From the NCBI GenBank assembly GCA_018657385.1, contig JABHXF010000033.1:1-64000 (forward strand): DNA of 64,000 nucleotides, in the 5' to 3' direction. The position numbers and the translations under genes are program-made. Of this stretch, positions 8,967-16,444 are shown in pieces. The notes beneath the pieces were generated by a model. That model did not search any database and had not been told where the DNA came from. It saw nothing but the letters and a program-made list of their open reading frames with translations. Numbering within the stretch: the stretch's first letter is position 1; each line of letters opens with the position of its first letter. Source of the DNA: Candidatus Woesearchaeota archaeon. GTDB lineage: Archaea > Nanobdellota > Nanobdellia > Woesearchaeales > DSVV01.

Positions 8967-9443
8967 ATGATAAAAGAAATATTAGAATTAATTGGAATTA
9001 CTTTAATACCTGGGCTAGAATTGAGAGCAAGTATTCCTTATGGTATTTTACAGACAGAACTTCATTGGTTTACTATATTTTTTATTTGTGTTATTGTAAA
9101 TATTATATTGGGTGTTATTATCTATTTTTTGTTGGATAAAGTTGTTCATCTATTCTTTTTTTGGAAGTGGTTCCATAAACTTTATCATAAAATTGTTGAA
9201 AGATCTCAGAAAAAGATACAAAAATATGTTGATAAGTATGGGACTATTGGCTTAGCTTTATTTATTGGTATTCCATTACCTGGATCAGGAGTTTATACAG
9301 GTGCATTAGGAGCATATGTTTTAGGTTTTGGTTATAGGAGATTTATAATTGCAAGTACTATTGGTGTTTTAATTGCAGGTGTGCTTGTTACTGCTATTAT
9401 GTTAAGTGGTAATGGCTTGTTTAATTTTTTAGTTAAGGTATAA
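8967..9443 (+). CDS. Small multidrug-export-family (COG2426-like) membrane protein
   Basis: The protein has 158 residues and about four hydrophobic segments. The family hallmark GLELRASIPYGI lies near residue 20, and a second re-entrant-like loop, GIPLPGSGVYTGALGAY, near residue 110. Proteins of this family are annotated as putative small-molecule exporters, but their substrates are poorly established. The stop is followed after one base by the start of the PAP2 phosphatase, so the two are probably co-translated. Copy 2 of the GA element lies upstream. Confidence 0.8.
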   Translation: MIKEILELIGITLIPGLELRASIPYGILQTELHWFTIFFICVIVNIILGVIIYFLLDKVVHLFFFWKWFHKLYHKIVERSQKKIQKYVDKYGTIGLALFIGIPLPGSGVYTGALGAYVLGFGYRRFIIASTIGVLIAGVLVTAIMLSGNGLFNFLVKV

Positions 9444-9444
9444 A

Positions 9445-10023
9445 ATGAAATATATAAAAAAAGAACAAATATTACAATGGGTTTTAATTGGAGTAGGTGT
9501 GATTGCATTAATTGTAAGTTTATTTTTTGATACTGCTATTAATGAAAAATTAAGTGGATTGAATTATCCAATTCTTAGTGCAATGTCCATTGTGTTAAGT
9601 AATTTATATCTGATTATTTTGGTTTTGTTTATTTATACAACTTTTGCTATGTATATTGGGAAAAAAAGAGAAGGAATTTTGCCATTATGGGCAAGTTTAA
9701 TTATTACTATTGTATTAGGTGTTTTATTGAAACTGTTAGTTGCAAGAGAAAGACCATTAGATGTTAATGATTTTGCTTTTTTTACATATGCATTTCCTAG
9801 TCTACATGCAGCAATATGCTTCTGTGTTGTTCCAATCTTAGATGTTGAATTTCCTAGGTTGAAATGGTTTTGGATTGGTTTAGGGGTGCTAGTAGGATTA
9901 AGTAGGTTATTTTTACAAGTACATTATCTAAGTGATGTAATTGCTGGTATTTTAATTGGTTATATTATTGGGCTAGTTGTATGGTATATGAATCAAAAGT
10001 TCTTTTATAAGATTAAATGGTAA
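9445..10023 (+). CDS. PAP2-superfamily membrane phosphatase
   Basis: This 192-residue polytopic protein carries the three phosphatase motifs: K-x6-RP (KLLVARERP, near 90), PSLHAA (near 112) and SR-x5-H-x3-D (SRLFLQVHYLSD, near 155). These enzymes dephosphorylate lipid pyrophosphates or phosphatidic acid at the membrane; in archaea isoprenyl pyrophosphates are likely substrates. The usual Gly of PSGH is Leu here, leaving the catalytic His intact. It is coupled to the preceding transporter-like gene by one base. Confidence 0.9.
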   Translation: MKYIKKEQILQWVLIGVGVIALIVSLFFDTAINEKLSGLNYPILSAMSIVLSNLYLIILVLFIYTTFAMYIGKKREGILPLWASLIITIVLGVLLKLLVARERPLDVNDFAFFTYAFPSLHAAICFCVVPILDVEFPRLKWFWIGLGVLVGLSRLFLQVHYLSDVIAGILIGYIIGLVVWYMNQKFFYKIKW

Positions 10024-10053
10024 TTGATTTTTTTAATTCTTTTATTGTGAAGT

Positions 10054-10151
10054 AAATCCAGCCATTCTTGGCAGGGCTAACGGACTTTTGCTATGCAAAA
10101 GTCCTATTCACCTCGTTTCACTCGGCTCATCAGCCCGCCATGACTGGATTT
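10054..10151 (-). repeat. Three-way-junction GA element, copy 3 (long form)
   Basis: The outer stem has a different sequence here (AAATCCAG-CAT) but folds the same way. The clamp is GGC-GGGCTG with TAGCCC-T-GCC. The GA hairpin is extended: AT-GA-GCC-GA-GT-GAA-AC-GA-GGT-GA-AT, with two tandem GA modules. A single A, GGACTTTTGC-ATA-GCAAAAGTCC and GT follow. The element separates the PAP2 gene from the next gene and is antisense to both. Confidence 0.8.
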
Positions 10152-10193
10152 TTTCCAAAAACATTAAATATTAGCTTATTTATGATAGCATAT

Positions 10194-10658
10194 ATGAGAA
10201 TAACAATAGATACTGATGATTCAAAAGAAGAGATAATTAAAGCTATTAACTTATTGAAAGAAGCAATTGAAAATAAAGGTTCTAATTCTAATCAAAATGA
10301 GTTTGATTTAGGTGGATTAAACTTTAATGAGCCTAAAAAAGTTGAAACAATTGATCTTGATGAACCTAATGATGAACCAAGCCAAGAAGAAGTTGAGAAA
10401 TTGATTCAATCACAACTTGAAGCTTCTACACCAACAAATCAACCTTCAAGCCAGTCCTCACAACCAACTGGGGCTTTTGGAGCAATGTTTGGTGGCGAAA
10501 GCAAGAATGACATATTTAGTAATGATGATGGTTTTGGTGGAAATGATGATAATTCTTCTGCAAATGACTTAATTAATAATCCAAATAAAAAAGAAGAGAA
10601 AGATGAAGAATGGGGACCTAGAACCAAGATGACATTAGGTGATTTGGAGAGGTATTAA
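10194..10658 (+). CDS. Hypothetical acidic protein with a helical N-terminus
   Basis: This is a 154-residue protein of unknown function. Residues 1-30 begin MRITIDTDDSKEEIIKAI and look like a short beta-strand plus helix. From residue about 40 on the protein is disordered and rich in Asn, Asp, Ser, Gln and Glu, ending in a conserved-looking WGPRTKMTLGDLERY. The reading frame is open further upstream to 10068, but that part runs through GA element copy 3, so I place the start at the ATG at 10194 (10182 is possible). The order-then-disorder layout suggests a partner-binding protein. Confidence 0.6.
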   Translation: MRITIDTDDSKEEIIKAINLLKEAIENKGSNSNQNEFDLGGLNFNEPKKVETIDLDEPNDEPSQEEVEKLIQSQLEASTPTNQPSSQSSQPTGAFGAMFGGESKNDIFSNDDGFGGNDDNSSANDLINNPNKKEEKDEEWGPRTKMTLGDLERY

Positions 10659-10730
10659 TTATATTCTTTTTCCATTAAATATATAAATTCTTACTAATTC
10701 TGCAAGTGTATAATTATAATAATTAAAAAA

Positions 10731-10851
10731 GTATTCAAGATGTCTCGCTCGTGTCCACCCTATAATAAAAGCTTCGCTTGGAAAGGGTGGTAGCTTAAAT
10801 AACAATCAGGATATGGCACTCGCTGGTCCTGAAGGACGACACCTTGAATAC
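10731..10851 (+). ncRNA. Structured leader RNA candidate upstream of gdhA
   Basis: A closing stem GTATTCAAG-A-TGTC with GACA-C-CTTGAATAC (13 bp, one mismatch) encloses hairpin CCACCC/GGGTGG, which holds an inner AAGC-TTC-GCTT, and hairpin GTCCT-GA-AGGAC. It ends 6 bases before the GAGG of gdhA. A TATA-like ATATATAAAT near 10680-10688 would start transcription ahead of it, making it a 5' leader. It does not match riboswitch classes I can recall, nor the GA element. Confidence 0.55.
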
Positions 10852-10868
10852 AAACAGAGGTAAAAAAA

Positions 10869-12131
10869 ATGGTATTTGAAAATGTAGTAGCAATGTTAGA
10901 CAAGGTTTCTAAAGTAATGGAGTTAAAAGAAGAAGAAAAACAAAAATTATTAACTTTTACAAGAGTTAGTCATGATGAGATAGAAGTTGATGGAGAAAAG
11001 TATCCAACATGGCGTATTGTTCATAATGATGCATTAGGTCCTGGAAAAGGTGGTATAAGGTATCATCCTGGTGTTTCTGAAGATGAAGTTAAATCATTAT
11101 CATTCTGGATGAGTATTAAGAATAGTTTAGCTGGATTACCTTTTGGAGGAGCAAAAGGTGGTGTTATTATTGATCCTAAAGCATTAGTAGAGAAATTAGG
11201 AAGAAAAGGAGCAGATAAAAGATTAGAAGCAGTCAGTCGTGGTTTTGTACAAAAATTCCATAATGTTCTTGGACAAGATATTGATGTACCTGCTCCAGAT
11301 GTTTACACTAATCCACAAACAATGGGTTGGATGTTAGATGAATTTGAAAAATTGAAAGGTAAACATGAACCTGGTGTTTTTACAGGAAAACCAATTGCCT
11401 TAGGTGGAATTCCTTTAAGAAGTGATTCAACAGCTAAAGGCGGATATATTATGTTTAAAGAAATTATTTCTGAACTAAAAAATCAAGATGTAACTATTGC
11501 AGTGCAGGGCTTTGGTAATGCTGGTTATTTCTTTGCAAGTATGGCTGGAAAAGATGGGCATAGAGTTGTAGCAGTAAGCGACAGCAAAGGCGGAATTTAT
11601 GATGAAAATGGTTTTAGAGTTGAAGAAGTAAAAAAAATTAAAGATGAAGAAGGTAGTGTTGTAAATTGCTATAAAGATGGTGGTTGTTATGGTAAGAAAA
11701 TTAGTAATGAAGAACTTTTAGAATTAGATGTTGATTTTTTAATTTTAGCAGCACTTGAGAACCAAGTTACAACTGAAAATGCTTCCAAAATAAAAGCAAA
11801 GTATGTTATTGAGTTAGCAAATGGTCCTGTTACAACAGAAGCAGATGACATTCTTTATAATAATGGTGTTGTTGTTGTTCCTGATGTGTTAGCTAATTCA
11901 GGTGGTGTTGTTGGAAGTTATCTAGAATGGGTACAGAACAGAACTGGAATGATCTTTGAAGAGGATTATTTAGTTGGAAGATTAGATAAAATCATGAAAA
12001 AGAGTTATCATGCTGTTGATCAATTACATAAAGACAAAAATGTCAATATGAGAGTTGCTTCTTATGTTTTAGCAATTGAAAGAATTTTAGGAGCAGAGAA
12101 AGCAAGGGGACGATTGTGTTGTTATAAATGA
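10869..12131 (+). CDS. gdhA: Glutamate dehydrogenase
   Basis: The enzyme interconverts glutamate with 2-oxoglutarate and ammonia using NAD or NADP, linking nitrogen assimilation to central carbon. At 420 residues it has the archaeal hexameric length. The active-site signature LPFGGAKGGV lies near residue 90 and the dinucleotide loop GFGNAGYFFA near residue 217. A five-residue GGCYG insertion-like stretch near 270 is mildly unusual. GAGG at 10857-10860 precedes the ATG. The folded leader directly upstream suggests RNA-level regulation. Cofactor preference is not clear from sequence. Confidence 0.96.
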   Translation: MVFENVVAMLDKVSKVMELKEEEKQKLLTFTRVSHDEIEVDGEKYPTWRIVHNDALGPGKGGIRYHPGVSEDEVKSLSFWMSIKNSLAGLPFGGAKGGVIIDPKALVEKLGRKGADKRLEAVSRGFVQKFHNVLGQDIDVPAPDVYTNPQTMGWMLDEFEKLKGKHEPGVFTGKPIALGGIPLRSDSTAKGGYIMFKEIISELKNQDVTIAVQGFGNAGYFFASMAGKDGHRVVAVSDSKGGIYDENGFRVEEVKKIKDEEGSVVNCYKDGGCYGKKISNEELLELDVDFLILAALENQVTTENASKIKAKYVIELANGPVTTEADDILYNNGVVVVPDVLANSGGVVGSYLEWVQNRTGMIFEEDYLVGRLDKIMKKSYHAVDQLHKDKNVNMRVASYVLAIERILGAEKARGRLCCYK

Positions 12132-12185
12132 ATTATTTCTTTTTTCTATTATTTTTTTATTAATTTTAAAGCTTTAATACCATAA

Positions 12186-13076
12186 TTAGGGCGTATACAC
12201 TACTTTGTAAAATGCTTCAGGAACATTACAGCTAACTACTTTACATTTTTTAAATCTTTGATTTTTTTCTTCTAATTGATCTATTCTACTATATCCTTCT
12301 CTTTTGAAAACTTTTTCACCATCATCAGTCGGATAATTAGTTATTATAAAACCTTCTGTGTCATGATCATGAGCAATATTCTTGATTAGTTCCTCATTTA
12401 ATTTTACAACATAATGTGGTATGTTTAATCTGCAATCTTCTTTCCATCTTAATGGGATTGGCATGATTAAATCTACTTCATCTTTTGGTCTTATCCAAAA
12501 TTTATTTGCTTCTTCTAGGTTTATGCTATATACTAACAATATATCATAAACTTGGTCATCAACCTCTTCTCTAAATAATTGGAAATTAAAGCTCCCTGCA
12601 ATAGATATTCTCTCAAATGCAGCACCATATTTTTCTTCTCTTTTTTTTAAGAATTCTGAAAAAGATTTGAGTTGAGGCGTATCTTGTTTATTTTTTTCAT
12701 ACCATTCTCTTGATTCTAACTCACATCCATTACTCATTATTGATATGTCAACATGGAGAGCAGTTATTTCTTTGTAAGAAAAATCAAGACTGGATATTCC
12801 TAACTTTAATGGTTTTACTTCTAATTTTGGGATTAATTCATATGCTTCAGGAAGTTGATCCTTTAGAATTTTTATTGCTTGCATTAATTTCCTTGTAAAT
12901 TCTTCTGGAGTATAACCATATGTTTTACTTACAAAAGAACTAATTTCAGGTTTATTTATATATAATGAAACCATTTTTTGAACTCTTGTTTCAACATCTT
13001 GATCCATAGAAAGAAAATCAAAAGCTTGTTCAGTAGTTAAATCGTCTATTGATTGTGGAATTCGTTTATTACTCAT
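12186..13076 (-). CDS. Hypothetical protein
   Basis: I do not recognise this 296-residue soluble protein. The N-terminal 110 residues are mostly helical. The rest alternates strands and helices, with a basic/acidic middle (SFSEFLKKREEKYG near 145) and the stretch GFIITNYPTDDG near 235. There is no signal peptide or membrane helix. It is convergent with gdhA, 54 bp apart. The upstream 275 bp is repetitive and contains a G-rich tract on the coding strand. Confidence 0.65.
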   Translation of the reverse strand: MSNKRIPQSIDDLTTEQAFDFLSMDQDVETRVQKMVSLYINKPEISSFVSKTYGYTPEEFTRKLMQAIKILKDQLPEAYELIPKLEVKPLKLGISSLDFSYKEITALHVDISIMSNGCELESREWYEKNKQDTPQLKSFSEFLKKREEKYGAAFERISIAGSFNFQLFREEVDDQVYDILLVYSINLEEANKFWIRPKDEVDLIMPIPLRWKEDCRLNIPHYVVKLNEELIKNIAHDHDTEGFIITNYPTDDGEKVFKREGYSRIDQLEEKNQRFKKCKVVSCNVPEAFYKVVYTP

Positions 13077-13149
13077 GACATAAAGAAATCTAGTGGGGTT
13101 TTTAAATTATCTTATTTATTACTTTAATAAATCCTAGTGAAAAAACTAT

Positions 13150-13180
13150 CCCACCTCCTATTCCCCCGACCACCCACCCC
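13150..13180 (-). promoter_or_regulatory. G-quadruplex-capable tract
   Basis: On the minus strand runs of 4, 3, 5 and 3 G occur within 31 bases, separated by loops of 1, 5 and 10. It stands out in an otherwise very AT-rich gap and lies 74 bases upstream of the hypothetical gene starting at 13076, within its possible leader. A quadruplex in DNA or RNA is possible; no function is shown. Confidence 0.45.
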
Positions 13181-13220
13181 TTAATTGTAAGAAGGAAAAA
13201 GGGGATTTATTGTTTTAGAA

Positions 13221-13345
13221 AACTCATAACTTAATAACTACATATCCACTACAAACCTAGAACTCATAACTTAATAACTATTTACAAACTCAAAACTAAA
13301 TTACTAATAACCAACTACAAACTTAAAACTCACAACTACTTCCCC
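13221..13345. repeat. Degenerate ~40-bp A/C/T-rich direct repeats
   Basis: The 20-mer beginning AACTCATAAC occurs exactly at 13221-13240 and 13261-13280. A poorer third copy lies around 13325, and CTACAAAC recurs before each. One strand is nearly free of G. It lies between two co-directional genes with no ORF. This looks like simple repeat expansion, though a spacer role cannot be excluded. Confidence 0.5.
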
Positions 13346-13351
13346 CAAGAA

Positions 13352-13954
13352 CTATAGATCAATAATTTTTCCTTCTCTACCTACATTAATAACTTTGGTA
13401 TCGCCTATTTTCTCTTCAATACCTTGTGCTTCATGGACATGGCTACAAAATAGAATATCAGGTTTGAATTTTTCAACTGCTTTTTTTACTCCAATACTAC
13501 CTTTAACAAAATCAGAAAACTTCTCCATCTTTGTTTCAGAAGGATGAACATGAGTCATCATGATTTTCTTTTTCAAATATTTAATATTATCAAAACCTTT
13601 TTTTAGATTGTCATAAATTTCTTTTTCATCAATCTGGTTAGGACCAATATTTGCAAAACCACAACCAAAAATACCAACATCTTCATATTTTACACTATAA
13701 CCATGAACATTTTTGATGCCATAGAACTCTGTAAGAAAATCAGCAGTTGCTACGCTGTCATGATTGCCAGGGATAAATAATACTTTTTTACCTGCTTTTT
13801 TGAATGGTCCAATTAAACCATCTACACCTTGATCAAAATATGTAATGTCTCCAGTAATTAATACTAAATCAACATCTTCATCTTTAGCTTTCTTAGCTAG
13901 TTTCTTAACTAGGCTAACATCACCATGAATATCTCCTGTAGCTAGTATTTTCAT
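13352..13954 (-). CDS. Calcineurin-like metallophosphoesterase
   Basis: The 200 residues contain all five motifs of the fold: GDIHGD (7-12), GDIT (near 36), GNHD (near 64), THVH (near 135) and CSHVHEAQG (near 170). Two metal ions would be bound and phosphate mono- or diesters hydrolysed. Its short length and order resemble archaeal single-domain YfcE/Icc-like enzymes. It is divergent from the GH15-like gene. Substrate is unknown. Confidence 0.9.
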   Translation of the reverse strand: MKILATGDIHGDVSLVKKLAKKAKDEDVDLVLITGDITYFDQGVDGLIGPFKKAGKKVLFIPGNHDSVATADFLTEFYGIKNVHGYSVKYEDVGIFGCGFANIGPNQIDEKEIYDNLKKGFDNIKYLKKKIMMTHVHPSETKMEKFSDFVKGSIGVKKAVEKFKPDILFCSHVHEAQGIEEKIGDTKVINVGREGKIIDL

Positions 13955-14064
13955 TATACTATATAGGTTGAAAGAGGGTTTTATATGTTTTTCCTTGTTT
14001 TTTATGTAAGAATTATGCTATTTCACCATAAAACATAAATACCATATATATTAAAGATAGATAT

Positions 14065-15177
14065 ATGGTAAAAAGAGTTGTTAATTATAAACATATTTTA
14101 GATAATCATCTACATATTCTTAAAAATTTGCAATATGAATCAGGATTATTTGCAGCTTCTAATAAAAATTCAACTACTGGTTATAATAAATCCTGGTTAA
14201 GGGACAATTTTTATGAAGCTTTAGCATTTGAAGTGATTGGTGATTATTCCACTATTAGAAAAACATACAAAGCTTTGTTAAAAGTTTTTCTCAAACATGA
14301 AGATAAAATAGACCACGCAATTGCTATTAAACCAAAACATCGCTACCAATACATTCATGCACGATTTCATCCAGAAACATTTGATGAGTTCTGGGATGAA
14401 TGGGGTAATAAACAAAATGATGCAATTGGAGCAATGTTATTTGGTATTGGAAAATTGCATAAGGATAAAATAAAGATTGTTGAAAGTGTAAATGAAAAAA
14501 GGATAGTTCAAAAGCTAGTATGGTATCTAAGTACATTAGAATATTGGCATGATAAGGATTCAGGTATGTGGGAAGAGGATGAGGAAGTACATAGCTCTTC
14601 AATAGGTGCTTGTGTTGCAGGATTAAAAATGATTAAATGTGTTAGAGGGATTACGGTTCCTCAAAGATTGATTGTGAAAGGAAAAGATGCATTAGCTAAT
14701 CAATTACCTCGTGAAAGCAAAAAAAAATTTGTTGATCTTGCTCTGCTTAGTTTGATCTGGCCTTATAATATTACAGACGATAAACAGACAAAGGATATTT
14801 TAAAGAATGTAGAATATCATCTATTAAAAAAAAGAGGCGTTATCAGATATAAAAATGACCACTATTACAACAAAAATCCAGATAAGTATAGTGAAGAAGC
14901 AGAATGGACTTTTGGGTTGAGCTGGTTAGCTATTATTTATTCTAATTTATGTAGTTCTGAAAAAAATAAAAATAAAAAGCAAGAATATGAAAAAAAAGCA
15001 GAAAAGTTTGAAACTCTTGCATTAAAAACAGTTACCCGGGAAAAGACCTTGCCTGAATTATATTTTTCTAATTCTATAAAATATAATAAAAACAATCCTC
15101 TTGGCTGGTCAGAAAGTATGTTTATTGTAGCTTTGCATGAGATTAACATGAAGCATGCTAAAGTTAAGAAAAAATAG
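14065..15177 (+). CDS. GH15-like (glucoamylase/phosphorylase-kinase fold) protein
   Basis: The 370-residue protein matches the (alpha/alpha)6 barrel of family GH15 and related proteins. Visible landmarks are NKSWLRDNFYEAL (near 40), EWGNKQNDAIGAML (near 112), WEEDEEVHSSSIGACVAGL (near 171), which holds the candidate general acid Glu, and EEAEWTFGLSWLA (near 276). It lacks a signal peptide, so it would act in the cytoplasm on stored or internal alpha-glucans if it is a hydrolase. It lacks the N-terminal beta-sandwich of secreted glucoamylases. A TATA-like ATAAATACC about 27 nt upstream suggests a leaderless start. Activity is inferred. Confidence 0.75.
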   Translation: MVKRVVNYKHILDNHLHILKNLQYESGLFAASNKNSTTGYNKSWLRDNFYEALAFEVIGDYSTIRKTYKALLKVFLKHEDKIDHAIAIKPKHRYQYIHARFHPETFDEFWDEWGNKQNDAIGAMLFGIGKLHKDKIKIVESVNEKRIVQKLVWYLSTLEYWHDKDSGMWEEDEEVHSSSIGACVAGLKMIKCVRGITVPQRLIVKGKDALANQLPRESKKKFVDLALLSLIWPYNITDDKQTKDILKNVEYHLLKKRGVIRYKNDHYYNKNPDKYSEEAEWTFGLSWLAIIYSNLCSSEKNKNKKQEYEKKAEKFETLALKTVTREKTLPELYFSNSIKYNKNNPLGWSESMFIVALHEINMKHAKVKKK

Positions 15178-15225
15178 CTGTTTTTCCATTATATATATAA
15201 ATAATAACTAAATCTTTAATGTAAA

Positions 15226-16158
15226 ATGCTTACAGAAGAACAAAAACAGCTAATTGAGAAGATTAATTTGCTGAAAAAACAGAAAAATGCCATCATATTA
15301 GTGCATAATTACCTAAATCCTGAGATTTATGAAGTTGCAGATTATATGGGTGATTCTTTAGGTTTAAGCAAAGAAGCTGCTAAAACAGATGCTAATATTG
15401 TCTTATTCTGTGGTGTAGATTTTATGGCTGAAACAGCTAAGATTTTATCTCCACAAAAGAAAGTTTTAATTTCTAGAATGGATGCAACATGTCCAATGGC
15501 TGCAATGGCAGATGTTAATGAAGTTAAAGAAATGAAAAAAACTCATCCTAATGCAAATATTGTTGCATATGTTAATACAACTGCAGTTGTTAAAGCTGAA
15601 GCTGATATTTGTTGTACAAGTGCAAATGCTTTAAAAGTTGTTGAATCATTGCCAAGAGAAAGTCCTATAATTTGTGTTCCAGACAGAAATTTAGCAAGGT
15701 ATATACAATTAACAACTGCTAGAGATATTATTCTATGGCCTGGTTTTTGTCATTCACATCATTTTATTACAGAACAAGATGTTATAGGAATTAAAGATGC
15801 TTATCCTAATGCAAAAGTAATGGCACATCCTGAATGTACTAAACAAGTTTTAGATCATGCAGATGAAATTTGTTCAACAGAAGGTATGGTTAACTTTGCT
15901 AAAAAAAGCGAGGCAAATGAATTTATTGTTTTAACTGAAGTTGGTATGGTTAATAGATTAAAACGAGATATTCCTGAAAAACAATTTTATTCTCCCAAAT
16001 TTAGCAATGAACAAGCTGGAATATGTCCAAATATGAAAAAAACAACTTTACAAGATGTATATGATGTTCTTAATGAAGAAAAAAATGAAGTTGTTGTTCC
16101 AGAAGAAGTTGCATTAAAGGCAAGGAAAGCTTTGGATAGAATGATGGAATTGAGTTAA
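15226..16158 (+). CDS. nadA: Quinolinate synthase
   Basis: NadA condenses iminoaspartate with dihydroxyacetone phosphate to quinolinate, the first ring of NAD. The 310 residues keep the family's three cluster cysteines: DATCPMA (near 88), PGFCHSHH (near 178) and GICPNMKK (near 265), consistent with one 4Fe-4S cluster. The N-terminal HNY and YMGDSLGLS substrate motifs are present. A TATA-like ATATATATAA about 30 nt upstream points to leaderless expression. The next gene, nadX, supplies the iminoaspartate, with GA element copies 4 and 5 between the two genes. Confidence 0.96.
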   Translation: MLTEEQKQLIEKINLLKKQKNAIILVHNYLNPEIYEVADYMGDSLGLSKEAAKTDANIVLFCGVDFMAETAKILSPQKKVLISRMDATCPMAAMADVNEVKEMKKTHPNANIVAYVNTTAVVKAEADICCTSANALKVVESLPRESPIICVPDRNLARYIQLTTARDIILWPGFCHSHHFITEQDVIGIKDAYPNAKVMAHPECTKQVLDHADEICSTEGMVNFAKKSEANEFIVLTEVGMVNRLKRDIPEKQFYSPKFSNEQAGICPNMKKTTLQDVYDVLNEEKNEVVVPEEVALKARKALDRMMELS

Positions 16159-16174
16159 TTCTTTTTTTGAAATT

Positions 16175-16262
16175 ATTTAATGGCGTAGATCGACCGGGGG
16201 ATGTCCCATCCGGGGTGGTCGATAGGTCTGAGTTAAACGAAGACCGTCTAGCGCCATTAAAT
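16175..16262 (+). repeat. Three-way-junction element, copy 4 (divergent, Watson-Crick form)
   Basis: An 11-bp outer stem ATTTAATGGCG/CGCCATTAAAT continues as UAG/CUA with a bulged G on the 3' side. The second stem is AT-CGACC/GGTCG-AT, with Watson-Crick pairs where other copies have GA/GA, capped by GGATG-TCC-CATCC. The single A, hairpin GGTCT/AGACC and linker GT are kept. It is more GC-rich than its relatives and lies 17 bp after nadA. Confidence 0.65.
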
Positions 16263-16286
16263 TAAAAAATTTCTTTTAACAATTAA

Positions 16287-16390
16287 GAAAATCCATTCAT
16301 TCATGGCAGCACATACGGACTTTTCGCTTCGCTCAAAATCCTATTCGGTTCACTACGTTCACCTCACATGTGCGCCATGAATGGATTTTC
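16287..16390 (-). repeat. Three-way-junction GA element, copy 5 (long form)
   Basis: The outer stem GAAAATCCATTCAT/ATGAATGGATTTTC leads to GGC-GCACAT with ATGTGC-T-GCC. The GA hairpin carries two modules, GT-GA-GGT-GA-AC-GTA-GT-GA-ACC-GA-AT. A single A follows, then a GGAT...GTCC hairpin that itself contains GA-GC-GAA-GC-GA, then linker GT. It lies 25 bp from copy 4, in opposite orientation, between nadA and nadX. Confidence 0.8.
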
Positions 16391-16444
16391 AGTAACGATT
16401 TATGTTTAATTAACTTTATATATCACTAATTACCTAGAAACAAT

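Noticed and set aside
10054-10151. Hammerhead ribozyme, suggested by CTGATGA in copy 3
   Set aside because: The other copies lack CTGATGA and the GAAA and cleavage-site bases do not fall at the required places. The match in copy 3 is a chance result of its clamp stem.
10068-10193. Longer N-terminus for the hypothetical acidic protein
   Set aside because: The extra 42 codons translate GA element copy 3 and a promoter-like stretch; the ATG at 10194 gives a natural protein start.
10731-10851. SRP RNA, FMN riboswitch or GA-element copy
   Set aside because: AGGATAT and GGTCCTGAAGGAC recall parts of these RNAs, but the rest of each consensus is missing and the junction linkers A and GU are absent.
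16175-16262. tRNA-like gene
   Set aside because: The cloverleaf-like outline lacks a GGTTCGAATCC T-loop, an anticodon arm of the right size and a tRNA acceptor. It fits the three-way-junction family better.
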